The translations under genes were made by a program, and so were the position numbers. Positions 12,881 through 27,900 of a stretch of 64,000 nucleotides of DNA are shown here, in pieces; position 1 is the stretch's first letter, and each line of letters opens with the position of its first letter. The stretch spans positions 44,502,501 through 44,566,500 of the forward strand of contig JAVUNC010000005.1 in NCBI GenBank assembly GCA_032173965.1. The letters are read 5' to 3'. Below the pieces are notes generated by a model that searched no databases, had not been told where the DNA came from, and saw nothing but the letters and a program-made list of their open reading frames with translations. This DNA is from Sitta carolinensis. Taxonomy: Eukaryota > Chordata > Aves > Passeriformes > Sittidae.

Positions 12881-15800
12881 CGTCTGCATCACTATTCAGG
12901 ATAGGGAAGGGAGAATAGGAGGGGATGATTTAGGCAAGCCCAAACACTTCCCACCCTGCTCTTTCTGTCAAGCCACTAGCTTGGTTTTGAACTAGTTTAC
13001 AGAAAAAGTTTTCTTCCATTAAAAAAAAAAACAAAAAAGCAACAGTGGATAAGTGGCAATCCTGAGTAGCTCAGGAAAAACACGGATTCTCAAGACTGTG
13101 ATATAATTTTTAGTTTTCACATTGTTCCACAAATGAAACAGGGTTGAGGGAGGTGAGCAGCTGTGTTTATTTTAATACGTCTATTTTAACCCTCACCCTA
13201 AAACAAATGGGAAGGTTTTGGGAGTGCATTAATCTGGATCCGATTAGTGTCTCTTTTTCCCCCAAAAGTGCAACCTGAGATTAATGAATAGAAACTAGAG
13301 TTTCATATGCAGTCTTTAAGTCATTTGCATGTTTTATGCATGATAATTGAATTTATTTATGCACTTCCTTTCATTTAATGATTTCTCACTCTTTTCTATG
13401 CTATCAACATTATATTATGCAAGAAGTAGGATTTGGTAGGCAAGAAAGGATAGCAGTATATAAATCAAACCCAAGTTAATTTTGAGTTCTAGTGTCAACA
13501 CTAGATCAGAATTAATATTGGTCCCATGCCAGTGAGTTTACATGGCTGGGAAGATGTAAAATATTTTTGGTAAAGCATAGACTTTTAGCTTGAGATATTT
13601 CTGATGCAGCCTAGTTTGCTTGCAAGTGCACAAGCAAAATTATTTCCAAATGGCAGTTAAATTATTGTATTGACTTTTCAATGACCCTAGAGACTTGTGT
13701 TTCTACTTGGCCAATTAGTAGTAATAAGAAGATGAATAGTAATTACACTAATAAATAACTGTGTTCAGACCAGGACCTCAGCATTATAGTCTGGGCTAGA
13801 AAATAAGGATATCTTGTAATTTGTCTCATTTGGTCTTTCATCAGGAGATATATGGACTTGGGAGCTATAGTAAATTTGTCATAGCCAAGAAGGTAAAAGT
13901 CTTAGGGACAAGAGGGTCGTATTTGACAGGAGCTCTGTGACAGACAGTAGCTGTTTCAGTGTCATAAGTAGGGAATCTTGTTCTGTTTCTGCAGTTAAGC
14001 TCAGATGTCTTAAAGATGTCATAGTGTTGGAGTCTGATTTTTTATAATGCATGCCAGGAAGTTACTAAGGAAAATTAGGAAAAGATGCTGGTAGTGGTGC
14101 TTTCATAGCCTTTATCTACACCAGTTTCTTTTGTGTCTCTTGTCTTTCCTTATGTCTTGAAAGATGTATGTGGCAGTGATATTTTTCTGTGGTGTCCTGT
14201 CTTTTATCAGTGAATTAAATGGTTGTGTCTTGTGATTGTTTCTTGATTCTCGTAGGTAGGAATGTGTTTAAAGGCTAAAGCTCTGTTAATTTGTGATGTA
14301 ACCATTTCAGTGTCTTTCTTGTCATTGAAATGTAGTTTAAAATGTTCAGTAATGTAGCATGAAATCATTGGTTAGTTTTGGAATGGTGGTGAAATCATGT
14401 GAAGAAAATAAGTATTGCATCTGATCAAGATAAATTCACTCTAGTGTTTTATGGCTTTTTATTCCTATGTGATAGTAATAAAGTCTCATGTAGGGATGGA
14501 AGCCATGAAATACATTGTGAAAAATCATCAACTCAGATGGGGCCATCAGGATAGCATGCTGTAGCTGTAGAGTTACTGAGAATGATTGGAAGATGGTTTA
14601 GTGTGTCATCACTTTGACTACCATGTTTTTGCATTTTGTTTCTTCATCCTTCACCCATGTAGTTTGATGAGAGGAAATCAGTTTGTAAAGAGATGATCCA
14701 TCTCTACATCAGTGTTCAGTATTTAAATTGTTCATACATCTTTCATTTTCTGCCAAAGATAACACTGTATATGAAACCCTTAGCTAAGAATTTAACATAG
14801 CTAATAAACACATGCCAGAATGAATTAAAAAAATGCCAATGGACTTCTAAATACTTGGAAATAAGGAAGGAAACAAAGTAAGGTCTACCCTGTTAGCAAC
14901 TGGTCCAGATTCTTTATTTACATGTTTAAGAGCGGTAATCCGGGCATTAAAAAAGAATTCTCTTTTCTGTTTGCATGTCTTGCTGAAAATCCTTGTTCTT
15001 TTCCTCTCTGGAACTGAGATGAAGGCTGACAGTGTTGGGCTCAGAAAACAACTTCTGACAAATTTCTTACGGTGCTGCTATTCTAAATATTGCCTTACTG
15101 CTCAGTCTCCTTTGCTTTTGTGTCCCAATTTCCTTTGGGAATGTTTCAGGGAATGTTATTTATTCTGATGCAACTATTTCCAGTTTTTCTGTTGTAATAT
15201 TTCTCTGAAGCATACGTTAATAAAACATTATTGATTCTTTGGTACTTTGACTCCTTTATTATTTCTCTTAGGGGTGATTTTGTTCTCTCTGCTAAAAATA
15301 CTGACTTCATTGTAACTAAGGTCATCTGCTGGTGAAAAGCCCCAGCAATAATTAGGCGGGATGTATATTTCCCATTTTATTATAAACTTTAATTTCTTCT
15401 TTAAATCAAATAGCGTGTGGAGAAGTTAACCATGATTAAATTCACAGATATTATATGGCAATTATTTCAGTCTTACTTGGGTTTAGAAAGGGTAGACACA
15501 GGTTTGCTTCAATGTTGCCACGTGAAAGTATAAAAACCTATAAAACACATTATCTTCAGACTTCTATTAAAAGTTCTGTTAAAACTATTTTCCTTCTCAT
15601 GTATTAACAAAAAACTTTCCAATGGTATCCAATGTGTACATCCAAGAGAATAAACCATGTTTATTGTTCAGCTTTGTATTTGGTTAAGATAAAAATTTTC
15701 TTTAGCATTTCAATACCTACTTTGGTGGTAACTTTTCAGAAACCTAAGATGAAGTCCTTTAAACATGGGCTTCTGTACCCTCTTTTTCATTTCTCCCAGT

Positions 15801-18800
15801 TTAATGATGAATTACAATTAAACTATTCTGTTGATAAATTTAATTCATCATTACTGCAAACTATACTTTGAAAAGTAATCTACAATGCCACCTGTAGAGT
15901 GTATTTTCAGTACTGTATTTTGTTCCAAATTATTTCAAGAATCAAAAGTCACAGTATTCTGAAGTAACACCAGAGGTGAGTTCATCCTTGGAAACCAGGC
16001 ATTAGAATGGCCTAAATGTGCTTCAATAACTCTCTTCATGGGCTGTTTGCAGATCTAACTCCGCTGACTACTTCAGAAGCAACTCCAAAGTGTTCAACCC
16101 TGGAGTTAATGAGCAATGACCTGTCCTGGAGAGGTCACACCTTGAGATGTTAGTGGAGGAGAGAATGTTACTTTGGGATTATATTTTCTTTCTAGTAGTA
16201 GTTCATCTGTAGATGTTGCATATAACCTTCCTTAATCTATTCTATTCTGAAAAACATTTAGAATTTATATCTTAATTACTTTCCTTTCCCTCTGCCTCCA
16301 GGGTGGAGCTGATCTATTTTATTTTTTTTCTGAACAAGAAATATGCTTTCTTATAAATCCTCAAATACGACTTCAGATATTCTTCTTTGAATTATGCATT
16401 GAAAGACCTTGACAATCAGTGTTTAAGTGACACCTTGCCATGATGGCAAAGAGAGTATTTTTCTTGTCAGTGTCAAATTGAGTAAGTATGTATGTTTAAA
16501 ATGTAGTCAGTTGTCAGAAAAAGTAAAGTCTTGTCACAAAGATGAAATGTTAAAGTTACCTCTTTGTTAAATATATTGTAAATGTCCATATTATGTGTGT
16601 TCTTAATAAATTAACAGCCTTAGTCAAGAGCAAGACAATGTTCTACTTATACCTTGAAAATACTGTCTGAGATGGTGGACATACCAGCTCTCAGAAGAAG
16701 CAGCATCTTGGTAATTTCAGATCCAAGCAGGATTTCCTAAGTCTTTCTTGGATAATGCAAACAGCTTGTCACCTGTAAAGGGGACAAGTCTTTGAAAGCA
16801 AGTGTAATATGTTTTCCACAGCCTGGATTATAAAATTAAGAGCCATGGTTTTGTGCTGGAGCTAGTGCTTCAAAGCAGTCTTCAAGGGCAATTGAAGATA
16901 CAGCAATTCAATCTGGATGTAAGAAAGTGTTTGTTAATTGTTGGGAAGGCTGTGCCACTGAAGGGAGAAGAGACGTTTGCAATCTCTTTACAAATATAAA
17001 ATTGGAAAGGCTATTTCTAGAGGCTGCACTTACCTATTCTCCCACCACTATCATTGTCAGCATCAGCTCACTGTTCATCCACAACCCGATGGTGAGTTTT
17101 GAAAAACTCAGGTATGGCTTTATGAGAAAAAAGTTGGAGGAGCTATGTCATTTTGTGGAGTTAGGGGGTGGAAAGATTTATATGGGGAGAGAGAGAGAGA
17201 AACAAAATGTTTTCTGATCAAATTTTTCTGTGTTATTTGAATTCCTAGGGTTAGTTTAAAAGGTGCTTTGTTGATCTGCTGCTTTACTACCTTTAAATTA
17301 TTGTTTCTTTTAATTTTCTTAGGTTTTTTTGATTTCTTAATAAAAATATTATACACAATTTGTTACTTTTCATTTTTCTCCCATACATGCTTTTTAATTA
17401 CAAGGTATCACCCAGAACTTCTGGCAAACATTAGATGAGTTGGTTTCTGGTTTTCTAATCTATGGCAGTTATAGCCAAAATAAAACTAGTACTTTCCTTC
17501 CTTGGAAAAAGACACCTGTGAGCAGAATTGTGCCCATCTTTTTCCAGCTCAATATGATTTACTCAAAGATTTTATGCATCTTACAAATTTTTCTCTCTTT
17601 ATTTTAAGACCGATACTTTTGGGTAGAAGTTAGAGTCCTTGTTCCTAGTTATCTACTTGGGCAGCTAAATGTTTTGAGAAGATTTCTTTTTTTTTTTCAA
17701 CTTTGAAATTAAACACTTTGGCTCAACCTAAGTTTTTAAGAGATTTGGTCAACGTTGTTTTGCATGAGTTAGCTTGGTTACTTTCAGAATATCAGCAAGT
17801 AGGGAATTCCAAGAATTATTACAGAAAAAAATGTTTGCTCCCTATTTGGGACAAATAGATTTTTCATTGCTGTTTCATTTATGCTTCTTAGAGTTTATGG
17901 AAATTTTTCCTACCTCCACAAGAAAATACAATGGGGAGGGTGTCTCCTTGGTACTTCAGTCCCAGAAGCACTTGTACATCTGAAAATTGAAAGGGTAGGT
18001 ATGCAGAGTGTGCTCTGGTCTGACAAAATCTGGAGACAGGCAGTACTCAGAGGTGATACAAATTTGGTGCTTAATCTCTGTCCAAAGTTCTTGCAGTTTC
18101 TGCAGAATTTTCTGTGAGTGCAGGTCTGGTCATGCTGAGGAGCTCCTCAGTTACGGTCCATTTCAGTACATTTCTGTGGGATATTTTTGCTGTCTTCAGT
18201 GTAGCCTTTTTCCAGTGGCACTAAGAGGAAACCAGGAAACAAAATGTAGGGGGACTGGGAGAGGTAGGTAGGCAGTGGAGATGGGGAGCCAAAGAAAGGA
18301 TCAGGGGGTAAGTGAAAGCTGCATGACTGGATTCATTCCAACCCTCCTCTGCAGAGAAGCTTTTGTGAAACTCACTGTGGCTTCTGAAAGGAAGGTCCCT
18401 ATTCATCCGGCCACTGAAGGAGATCATACTAATAGGCTCCAGGATCACAAAGACACTCACCACCTGCTGTCATGAGCGCAGGTCAGGCTTTGTTTGCTCT
18501 GCTGAATGCTTTTTTCCTTTAAAAACTGGAGTGTAGGTATATATTTGGCAGTTTATGATTCTTTCATGGCAGCATTTCAAATTTTAAAAGATCAAAAAGA
18601 AAAACAGATATTGTCCGTATAGTTACAGGGAGGCACAGGATGTATTTCTTACCACTGACACAAGTTAGAGCTCATAAGAATTTTCTGGAATATGCAAAAG
18701 TGTAGATAATAAAACCATGTCTCAAACGATTTGATTTTAAATTAAGATATTAAATTTAGTGTCTTTTTATTTTCTTAAATAAAATTAAATTTTATTTCAT

Positions 18801-21800
18801 TTTTATTGAGGAGTATTATTTTGACAGACAATATTAGTATATTCAAGTTTTCTGGCATAACAATGCATTTAAGTGCTCATTGAACTTTTTGCCTTAATAA
18901 AACTTTTGTATTTAATTTCACATTAAAAAAGTGGTTCTTTAATTTTATTTGGCTTCTTAGAAGAAAAAAAAAAATCTACATTTGTAACAATTTCTCAAAA
19001 TTTTCCTTTGAGAGAAGTAGAAAATAAATTACCTATAATATAAAAAATGTTCAGTGTAGACTGTTTCGCATTCCCAAGATAGTTCAACTTTGTCCTGAAA
19101 TAAATAACCAAATTTGAAATGTAAGCATCATAAAGAATCTGTATTTGAAATCACATAGTTCTGCCAGTGGTGTCTGAAGCATGTAATGTGTCTTATTTGT
19201 GAAACAACAGATAGTGTCTCCTTTTTCTTACATGACCTCATGAACACAAATTTTAAGAAATCAATTTCTTTCTGTGTCGAGATGATAGGAAACTCTTGAA
19301 GGATATATTGTGATAAAAATTGAATTAAATCTGTGCTTGAAGAATAAATGTAAACATTGGAGGAATTGCATGCTTGATCCAAGTAGGAGCACAGCTGCAA
19401 ATAATTTGAAAACTAAACTGTATTTTTACATCAACATGCTTAGACAAAAATGCCTTATTAAGTAATTGCTATTGTGACATAAGTTTTATGCAGTAGCTGA
19501 ATAACTTGGCAGCGCTAAAACGTCAAGCTACCTTGGGAATCTACCACATTCTTTAATTTTCTGATTGATTAAATGGATTATTTGACATTTTGGCAGAGCT
19601 TTGAAATCACGGCATAACAAAGACGCCTTTCATTGCTCATTATTTGCTCTCTTCAGGCTTAGTGCAGATTATTTGAAATGAAAGGTTTAAGGTGCTTCTT
19701 CCCTGGGTAATTTTTGTTCCAGTTTACATTTTTGCTAGGAGTGTCACATTTCCAACTTACATTCCCTACTGTGTAAATGCAGCTCCTTATAATGACACTG
19801 AAACCTATGGAGGTACGTAATCTTGAAAAACACTTTTATATACCTCACAACAGTGGTAGTGAAGAATTCAACACGACCAGTCTGCTACCAGAGAGTCTCT
19901 TAACCCTTCCACCACCAGCATTTTCTGGAGTGTGGGGAGCTGGGTGTTTTTGTTCAGGTTGTGATAAAGCTCAGCTTTCTGCCAACCTAGGGGCAAGAAG
20001 ACAACATTGTGCAGCAGCTCTGGGGGTCAGTTCAGAGACAACCAGGTAGGCTGGAGGCCAGTTGCCACTGTCACCTTGATACCAGCGAGCAAATGCACTG
20101 CCTAATTGTGCTTCATGTCATTAATGAGCAACAGTCAGATAAAACAATCTTACTTTCAACCTAAATGCACAATTCTCTCAACAGAAAAGCAGCTCAGGAG
20201 GGTACCTACAGACATAGAGGTTGTTCTGCACCACACTGCAAGTCTGGTGATGCTGGATAGCAAGCACATAGGTGAAGTGAGACCTTCAGTGTCTTGTTCT
20301 TGTGCACTTCAATGGCAGAAATCCTTGGGCATGCTGAGTGAGGGACTCCTGGTTTCAAGCCTGTGTCTTTTCTAATACTGTGAGTACAGTTGAGTAAGTT
20401 GCTTTGATAGTTGCCCTCAGGGGGTCTGTGTGTCCTTCCTCACAGCTGTGGACAGCAGTTTGGGTCTACACAGTCCTGAGGACATAGCTGTAAGAATTCC
20501 ACTGCCATGGTAAAATTTCTGTTCCAAAAAACTCCTTCCATTAGTCTGCATCAGCAATGGAGTTTCTAACATAAGCAAAATATTTACATGGTTTTCTGTG
20601 AGCTCCAGACATGCTTTTTGAGCTGTGATGAGTTCATGATCAGTTAGGATTGTTCACACTGATTGCTATTTACAAAACTTCTTGCTAAGCATGACTTTTT
20701 ATAACCCATCTCCACCTCTTGTGCTTTTCAAAGAGAAATACCTTAGAATATGGAAAACTGGGGTTATAAACTCACATAAACTAAGGTGGATTTTTTTCCT
20801 GTTCCCATACCATGGGAAGAAGAAACACTAGTCTCCTGTTCAGTCACCAGGCACTTACAGACGTGTCTGCAAGGTGTGAAGTTCTGTTTGTTTGTGTGTC
20901 TAAGAATCCACATTTGTTCCCAGTCATTACAACTGGTTTGGAGGGGATGCTCATAACTGCCAAACTTCCCTTTCTGAGGGTAGGCACAGGATCCCAGTAA
21001 TTAGCAATCTTTTTTTGAGGTTGTATCTTGAATTGGAATTTGTATGGTAGCCAAGTCTGTCCTGACTTTGACAATTTTTCTAGCTGAGGGAAAATCAGTG
21101 TTTCTGATATTTCTCTCCTATAAGGCAGTTTCAAATCTAAGGTTGGAAGACATTGTGTAAGTCTGTATATAAGTTTATTCATCTGAAGTAATGATTCTTG
21201 AAGTCAAAGTTGTGCAGTGCTTTGTTATAATATGATCCATTCAATTGTCAATACCTTGATCAGGCTGAAATTTTCTATGCTTGTTGTTTTCTTCAGCAGA
21301 TTGCCAAAACTATTCAAACAAAAACCCCAAAACGACAAGCTACTTAGGAAAAAGGTATCAACATTGCCCTAATAGTTTGAGGTGAGGGTTTATCCACTGA
21401 ATATAACCTTTCCAACACTATTAATGAACTGTGTTACTGCATCAGTTCCTCAATAGTATCTATGTTCATATAAAAGAATTATGAAATAACATAAAAAGTT
21501 ATGAAACAACATACACAAAATCAAAGGAGAGCAAAAAAGATGCCCAGTTCTCTTTTTATAAGTGTAGTCACACACAAATCTCAAAAGAAGGGAGAAGCAA
21601 TCTTTTACATGCATTTTGGCAAAGTCTTCAGTTACATATTAATAGTAGGTCCTACACTGCATAGCAAACCCAGTGGAAAGGGAACCTGGGACCTAACCTT
21701 CCACATGGCTACAAAGACAGGTAGGGATTCACCTGAAGTGGATCAACAGTTGGAAAGAGGAATTTCCACTCCAGATATCCCCACTCAGACATCCAATACG

Positions 21801-24800
21801 AGTTCAAGAGCTTTCAGGTAAAGCCTTAAGCATCCTAATAACTCATTAGCTGGATAAATGTGAACACCACCAGTATCACATCTGGAATGGGGTGTTTTTA
21901 GATGTCAAAGGGTTTAGCATACATTTAGAGTACAGCTCTAGGATACATTTATCAGTTGTGCAGCTGAGGGATGCATCAGAAGGAAACAGTTAATATATGA
22001 AGTTTAGGAATTGGTAGGTTCCCAGAGCCAGAAAACAAAGCTCTTTCTGTGCCTAATTCCTGGAAAAATGTGATCAAAAATGAGATTTATGGGAGGAAAA
22101 ATGTAATTGTGCAACTTATAAATGGGAAGGGAGTCTGTGTATAAAACATTACACGTCTCTTCACGTACCATAATGGTTAAGGTTTTAGACATGTGCTTGA
22201 ATTATGTCTGAGGTAGCTGCAGAGAGGGTGTTTATAGCACTATAGCTGTCCATGTACATGCTTTTAGTCTGCTGCAGTTAAAGGAAACATGACTTTGTAA
22301 CTCAGCCATTTCAATTTGCATTTGCTGAGGACTGGCAGCAGTTATGTAGTTCAGCTGATGTGTGGTGGTGGGATTATGGGGCTGAACCTGGGGCCACAGC
22401 AGGATATCAAGTGCATGCATGAATCCTGCATGTGCAGCAGGTTATAATGGTGACAAAATCATTACTGACTTGATTTAAAATGAAAGAAAGCAAAATTCCC
22501 AAAGGTTTTACATCTTACCAATAATGAGATCATACAGCAGTTTTATTTAGTGTAAGACTGTTTAAGCCATGGCTCTAGAAATAAAGCCATTTCCTCTTGG
22601 TCACATATCTGCATCTGGTGTGCCTCAGCTCCAGAAAGAGCAAGACCTTCAGGTTTCATTTCCCTCAAAGCAGTGGCATGTGTGTGATCAACCACGCTCC
22701 TTAGAAAACCTTGCTTAAGCACTGGTCTCAGTCTATTCAGTAATGCCTCCTTGTTGTCAATTTTAGTTCTCACTTTGTTGTCTTACCCCCATATTAGACT
22801 CAAACTGTCTACCACCATGCAAATAGCTTACACAAGTTCTAAATTTGCTGAAGTAAGGTTTTGCCTTTAAATATAGGCAAGTTGGTGAATGAAATTTTGC
22901 TTGAATGTGTCACAGGTCAATTTTCCTCAATTTGAACCCTGTATCTTAAGCCTAGGATTCATCTTGGCTGGTTTTGATTTGGTAAATATTCAGTTCCTTT
23001 CTTATGCTTTATGTTGCCTCTAATTAGCTCAGTTTAGGAAAGCACCCTAAGTAACAAAAATACGGTCTCAAAATGAGCTCAGCTCAGCATATAATTTAGT
23101 TCTGGGTTTTTTAAAATGTCTAAAACATTTACGTTGTATTTTGCATTGTGCGTGTATTTGAGAGTAAAAGCTCAATGGGTTAGTTCTATCCAGAGTAAGT
23201 GGTAGTTAATGAAACCTTTTATTAATAAACTTTAGATAATTATCTGGGTAATTGTACAGACAAATACTTCAGTAATTTGAAATGATTTATTCTGTGTATA
23301 ATGATACTTTATTCCCTTTAAGTGGAGTTTTGCATATTAATTACAGAGACTCAAGGGAGTTATTCTAGTGATCATATCCTATTAATTCTCCAGGGACATT
23401 GCTTTTTTGGATTAATACCTACAGAACTATTCAAACCTCAAGCCAATATGCAACATTGGCAATAAAGATTAAAAAACCCAACAAAACAAAAACTGCTCTT
23501 CACTGTGAGGTGAGTTTGTTTGGGTTTTTGGGTTTTTTTTGGTTGTTTGATTTTGAATTTGAATTTGATTTTTGTATGAAAACACACCATATAATTTCAT
23601 CCTGTCTTTCCATGTAAATTGCTAATCTTCAGGTTCTTATGTTTACAGACACCAGGAAGATAAATCTGGTATTAAAGAAAACAGATCACTCAGTGTTGTC
23701 AGTCAATAATGTTAATATCTACCTCTGCTTTAGTCTGTGATAGCATCTTTTTTTACTGATACTGCAATGATGCACTTAAAAAACCTTAGTAAGTTTTTAT
23801 GTGATGGCTCATTAATGATTAAATCAGTCATATGGTTTATCCTTATACAAATATCCATATAAATTGTGGATATCTATCATGCTGGTTTTTTATCTAATAC
23901 ACTAAAGAGATGTATATCTGATCAAGCTAGGAAAAACTCTGATAGCTGGTATTTTATCTTTAGGGTAGCCTATAGGAAGCCTCTCTAGCCATGCATAAAT
24001 TTCAGACATTATAACGTGCAGAACAATATTGATTGTTCTGCAAATCTCAAAATGATGACAGGTGGAAACAGCAATGAAAAATCAGGAAATACCCAAAGGG
24101 ATGGAAGTTGTGACAGGTTTCCAGACCTTGCTTTCAGGGATTTCCCAAATCCATTGGTTAGAGCTGCTAAAAAAAAGGCAGAAATGTATTGGTATTAATT
24201 CAGAGAGTTTGAATTCCTGATTCAAGCTCATCAAGTTACAGTTGTTTTGAGAAAGATCATTCCTAAAACTGAGTGTAGAAGTAAAATGGAATTTTTAATG
24301 TGTTTCAGTACAAGGTCTTCCTTGTGGGAACATGCTGTGAGCTGCCAACACAGGGCTAAGAAGCAGAGGCTGTCCAAAGGATGACCTGCTCCTAGATTAT
24401 GTTTCCCTGTGGTTCACTAGTTTTTTTTCCCCTGCTGCTGTTGAGAGTTCAAGAAGGTTCCCTCAACAGGGGCAAATGGATATAAAGGAGCATTGAAATG
24501 AGGAACAAATAAGGATTGCCATGAACTTATGTCAAAGCAGATAACAACATGAAAGGTGAAACTAATTGAAGAGCTGATGTATAGGTGTACAGAGAAAAAA
24601 AAGTCTTAAAATTAATTTGGAATGTATAATAACCAACACCTTCTCAGAGGATATGCATATGTACAACAATGTTGGATTATGTGTTTGGGCACCTGCCATT
24701 ATAGAGTATTGCATTACTGAACTATTCTATTTTCTCATGAAGTTCTTAGGCAATAGCAATGCAGTTGGATTGGAAAAAAAAAAATCTTTTTGCAGCTATT

Positions 24801-24873
24801 TTTCATCTCAAGGCCTCAATGTCTTTCCCACATTTTATAGTCTCCTCTTCCCCTGCATTTGCTTTCAAATCAG
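12881..24873. other. Long AT-rich non-coding stretch
   Basis: No gene, RNA gene or retroelement is recognised in 12 kb. There is a short GA repeat at 17,187-17,201. Isolated donor-like sites occur (for example after 17,092, 20,045 and 21,819), but none is paired with a convincing acceptor and an open frame that I can identify. Many short open frames are compositionally random. Confidence 0.55.
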
Positions 24874-24928
24874 GGACAACTTGGAGGAGATTGCTGAAGG
24901 AAGTACACAGCCAAATGAAAGCTCTAAA
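24874..24928 (+). other. Weak short exon candidate
   Basis: A 55-base segment lies between an acceptor (CTTTCAAATCAG) and a very good donor (AAA|GTGAGTG). The frame from 24,875 reads DNLEEIAEGSTQPNESSK and stays open. The composition is protein-like, but the segment is too short to identify; a chance match remains likely. Confidence 0.25.
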
Positions 24929-27900
24929 GTGAGTGTTGTTTTGAATATGTTTTTCTCATTGAAAGCCTCTCAGGAAGCAAAATCAATTTCTTTAAAAAAC
25001 ATTTTTTAAGAAAACACAAATCCCCTTTTTCTGCTGTTTGGAAAATTACCTTCAGGCAGTCTGATAAACAGAAGAGGAATTCTTTTACTGAAAATGCAGA
25101 AGAGGATTTGCTTGTTGGCCAATTTACCCACTAAGTTATTAATTCTTCTGACCTTGGAGAACTGGAAATATGTGCATGACATCTAAACATCATTTCCGCT
25201 TAGAGAGCTGAAAGTAAACTTAATTTTATTTATATTGTGAAAATTTACATACAATCACAACTTTAGCCAAGTGTCTTGCTGAGCTTGACATGTGCATTAA
25301 AATATTTTGGAAAAGGATCAGTGTGATGGTAGAAAGATCTTCTTTTGAAAGGCAGCTGCAGAATCATTCCTTGTCTCATTGCATGAGGTACAGTAGTGCT
25401 CTTAGGGCTCCAGGAGCTATAAAACAAGGTTTTACTGAGCCCTTCCTTTGCATCATCCTGATAAGAATTTCTGCTATGACAACATATTTTTGATCACTTT
25501 TACTTGTGCAGCAAATTATTTTTTTTCACACTGGTATTTTATATTTATAGTAAGGGTTGAGAAAAAAGCCAGTGGCTCACTTGGTTAAACACCTTCTGTA
25601 AATGTTATTAGAGCTTGTCCATAATTTTTACTCTTTGTGCTATTTGTTTTGGAACTTCACTTGTGTTTTTTACTGAAACCTTTCCTCCTGCCTCCTCCCA
25701 CTAACATGGAATAATGTGGCTGTTTTGGTGATTATTGCAGACAAGTTCTAGGGAAAGGTTAATAAAAAGAAAGCAGATTTGCTGTAGCTTGACCTTTTCC
25801 AGCCTTGCCTTTTAACCAGTCTTTTTCTTGGGGACAGTTAGCATTGGCAAAGATTTGTGAATGAAGAGGGCAGCATAGACACCCAGGAAAACCACTCATG
25901 CTGAACTTGGTCCCCTGCCACCAGCCTTGTAGAATAGACAGGCCCAAGTGTTTCACATACACAATGATACAGCTTCTTGACTCTTCTTCTTTTGCCTATG
26001 AGTTACTGATACACCCCAAGTCTTTATTACGGTTGAACCATGGTTGGTTCTATGCACCTCAGCTATGTTATAATGCTGCTCTGCCTTGTGTCATTGGATT
26101 AAATTAATCTGGACATTGTTCAGCACTATTTTGTTAAAACTAAATGTAGAATCTACATTCTAGTGGGGTAGGTTTGAGCCAAATATTCTTTCCAAATGAA
26201 AGTACCAAATTCCTATGTTTGTTTCTACTGTCTTGTGCTCACTGAGCGATGGTCTTCTCTGCAAGCTTCCCCGATTCCCACTGATGACTGAAATGGCCTG
26301 CAGGCGATTTAGAGAGCACATCCTGACACAGTGTCCTGTGCCCGGGCCAGGGAGCCCCTGAACTCAGCTGCAGAGCCACCTCAGTCACAGCATGTGCTCC
26401 CCCAGTTTGGATCAGGGCAGCTGTAAGCAGCTGCAAACCACAGAGAAAGTCACAGTTCAGGCCATTTATGAGGCAAGAAACTTTGGATTCTTATATAAGC
26501 TTTTAATGGTACTAAAAATAGGAACTAACTAAACACCTGAAGTGTATCTCACAGGGGTTTCTCAACAGAGATTTCACCTGTGCCATGCAGCAAATCTGCC
26601 ACCCAAGGGATTCTTTCTAAAAACCCCCAAAGGTAAAAATTAGCTACCCTAGCAAACACTGAATTTGGAGTTGTTCTTCCAGAGGAAGTTAGCTATATGG
26701 AACTGTTGTTAGGAAAACACCTCTAAAATATTTTAACGAACAAGAATTTTACTTGAAGAAGGCTGCAGGCTTGAATACAGTATTGTCTTGCCTTTCTGCT
26801 GCAGAAATATAGATGAGATTTAAAAGCCAAAGTAATTTATGAGCTGTACTTAGAACCCATAAAGTGATATCTTGGATTCAGAATTGTATCATTCCTGATG
26901 CAATTTAGAAGATTAAATGGTCATATTTTAGCACAGATAGATGATTACTATAATTAATCATGTACCATGAATTCTATTATTCAGAAACTACTTAATATAA
27001 AAGTTGAAAATACTTTTTATACATTGCAAAATTAAGTAGGCTTATAATTATGTTTTATAGATACATGTTGATTTGTTTCATATGCAGAGGATATTTATGA
27101 AATAAACCAATGTACTAAATGTATACTGCAAAACAATGTAGTAATGGAGTGTTTGCTAATGAATTCAATTTAAGTGCAGCCTGTCTAATAGCTGAGATGT
27201 TACTAAAAGAGTGTGGTAATGATTTGAAAATTACTACTAAAATTGTGTTCAGTCTAGGAGGGGTTGCAGACATAATTGTGCTAATAATAAATATCCAAGT
27301 CAGCCCTGATTTTGAAGCTTGTATCCTGATTACTATGAGTTTTAGAAATCAGACAGAGCTAAATCATGCTGTTGTGCTCACATGAATAGCCTCTCTGGTG
27401 GCATTGCTCATTTGAGTAAAGAGAGCAAATACACCTGTACTAGACAGAAATGCATTAAACATTCATAAATGACTGGTTAAAATGCTTAACTGTGCATGTT
27501 CCTTCCAATTCCATCTATTGAAACTTGGTCTGTATACAATCCTGAGTGTAGGTTTGTATGCAGGTGTATAGAATTTTAAAATTTGGCCTATCTGTGTCTT
27601 ACTGTAGAGCACTGTGCATGTACCATTGCCACTATCACCTTTTAATTCATTATTTAGGTCATCAAAGTGCTCATCTAGGACAAGATAAACCTGAGTTCAG
27701 TTTCTTCTCTGCCTGCATGGCACTAAAGTTAAATCTTCCAGCTTCTAAGAAAATGATCTAAAAAGCAAGCCAAGAAAGAGTGTAAATCATAGCTCCTTAT
27801 GAGAGCAATGTGTCAGTTTGACCATGGCTCAATGCAAATCTGGTCTTGGTTTCTGTTCTCTGCTATGGGCTGCACATGCAGTTTACCTTAAGTAGGAAGA

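Noticed and set aside
16927..17092. Possible exon ending at a GTGAGT site near 17,093
   Set aside because: No convincing acceptor and no recognisable peptide; the open frame simply continues through the donor.
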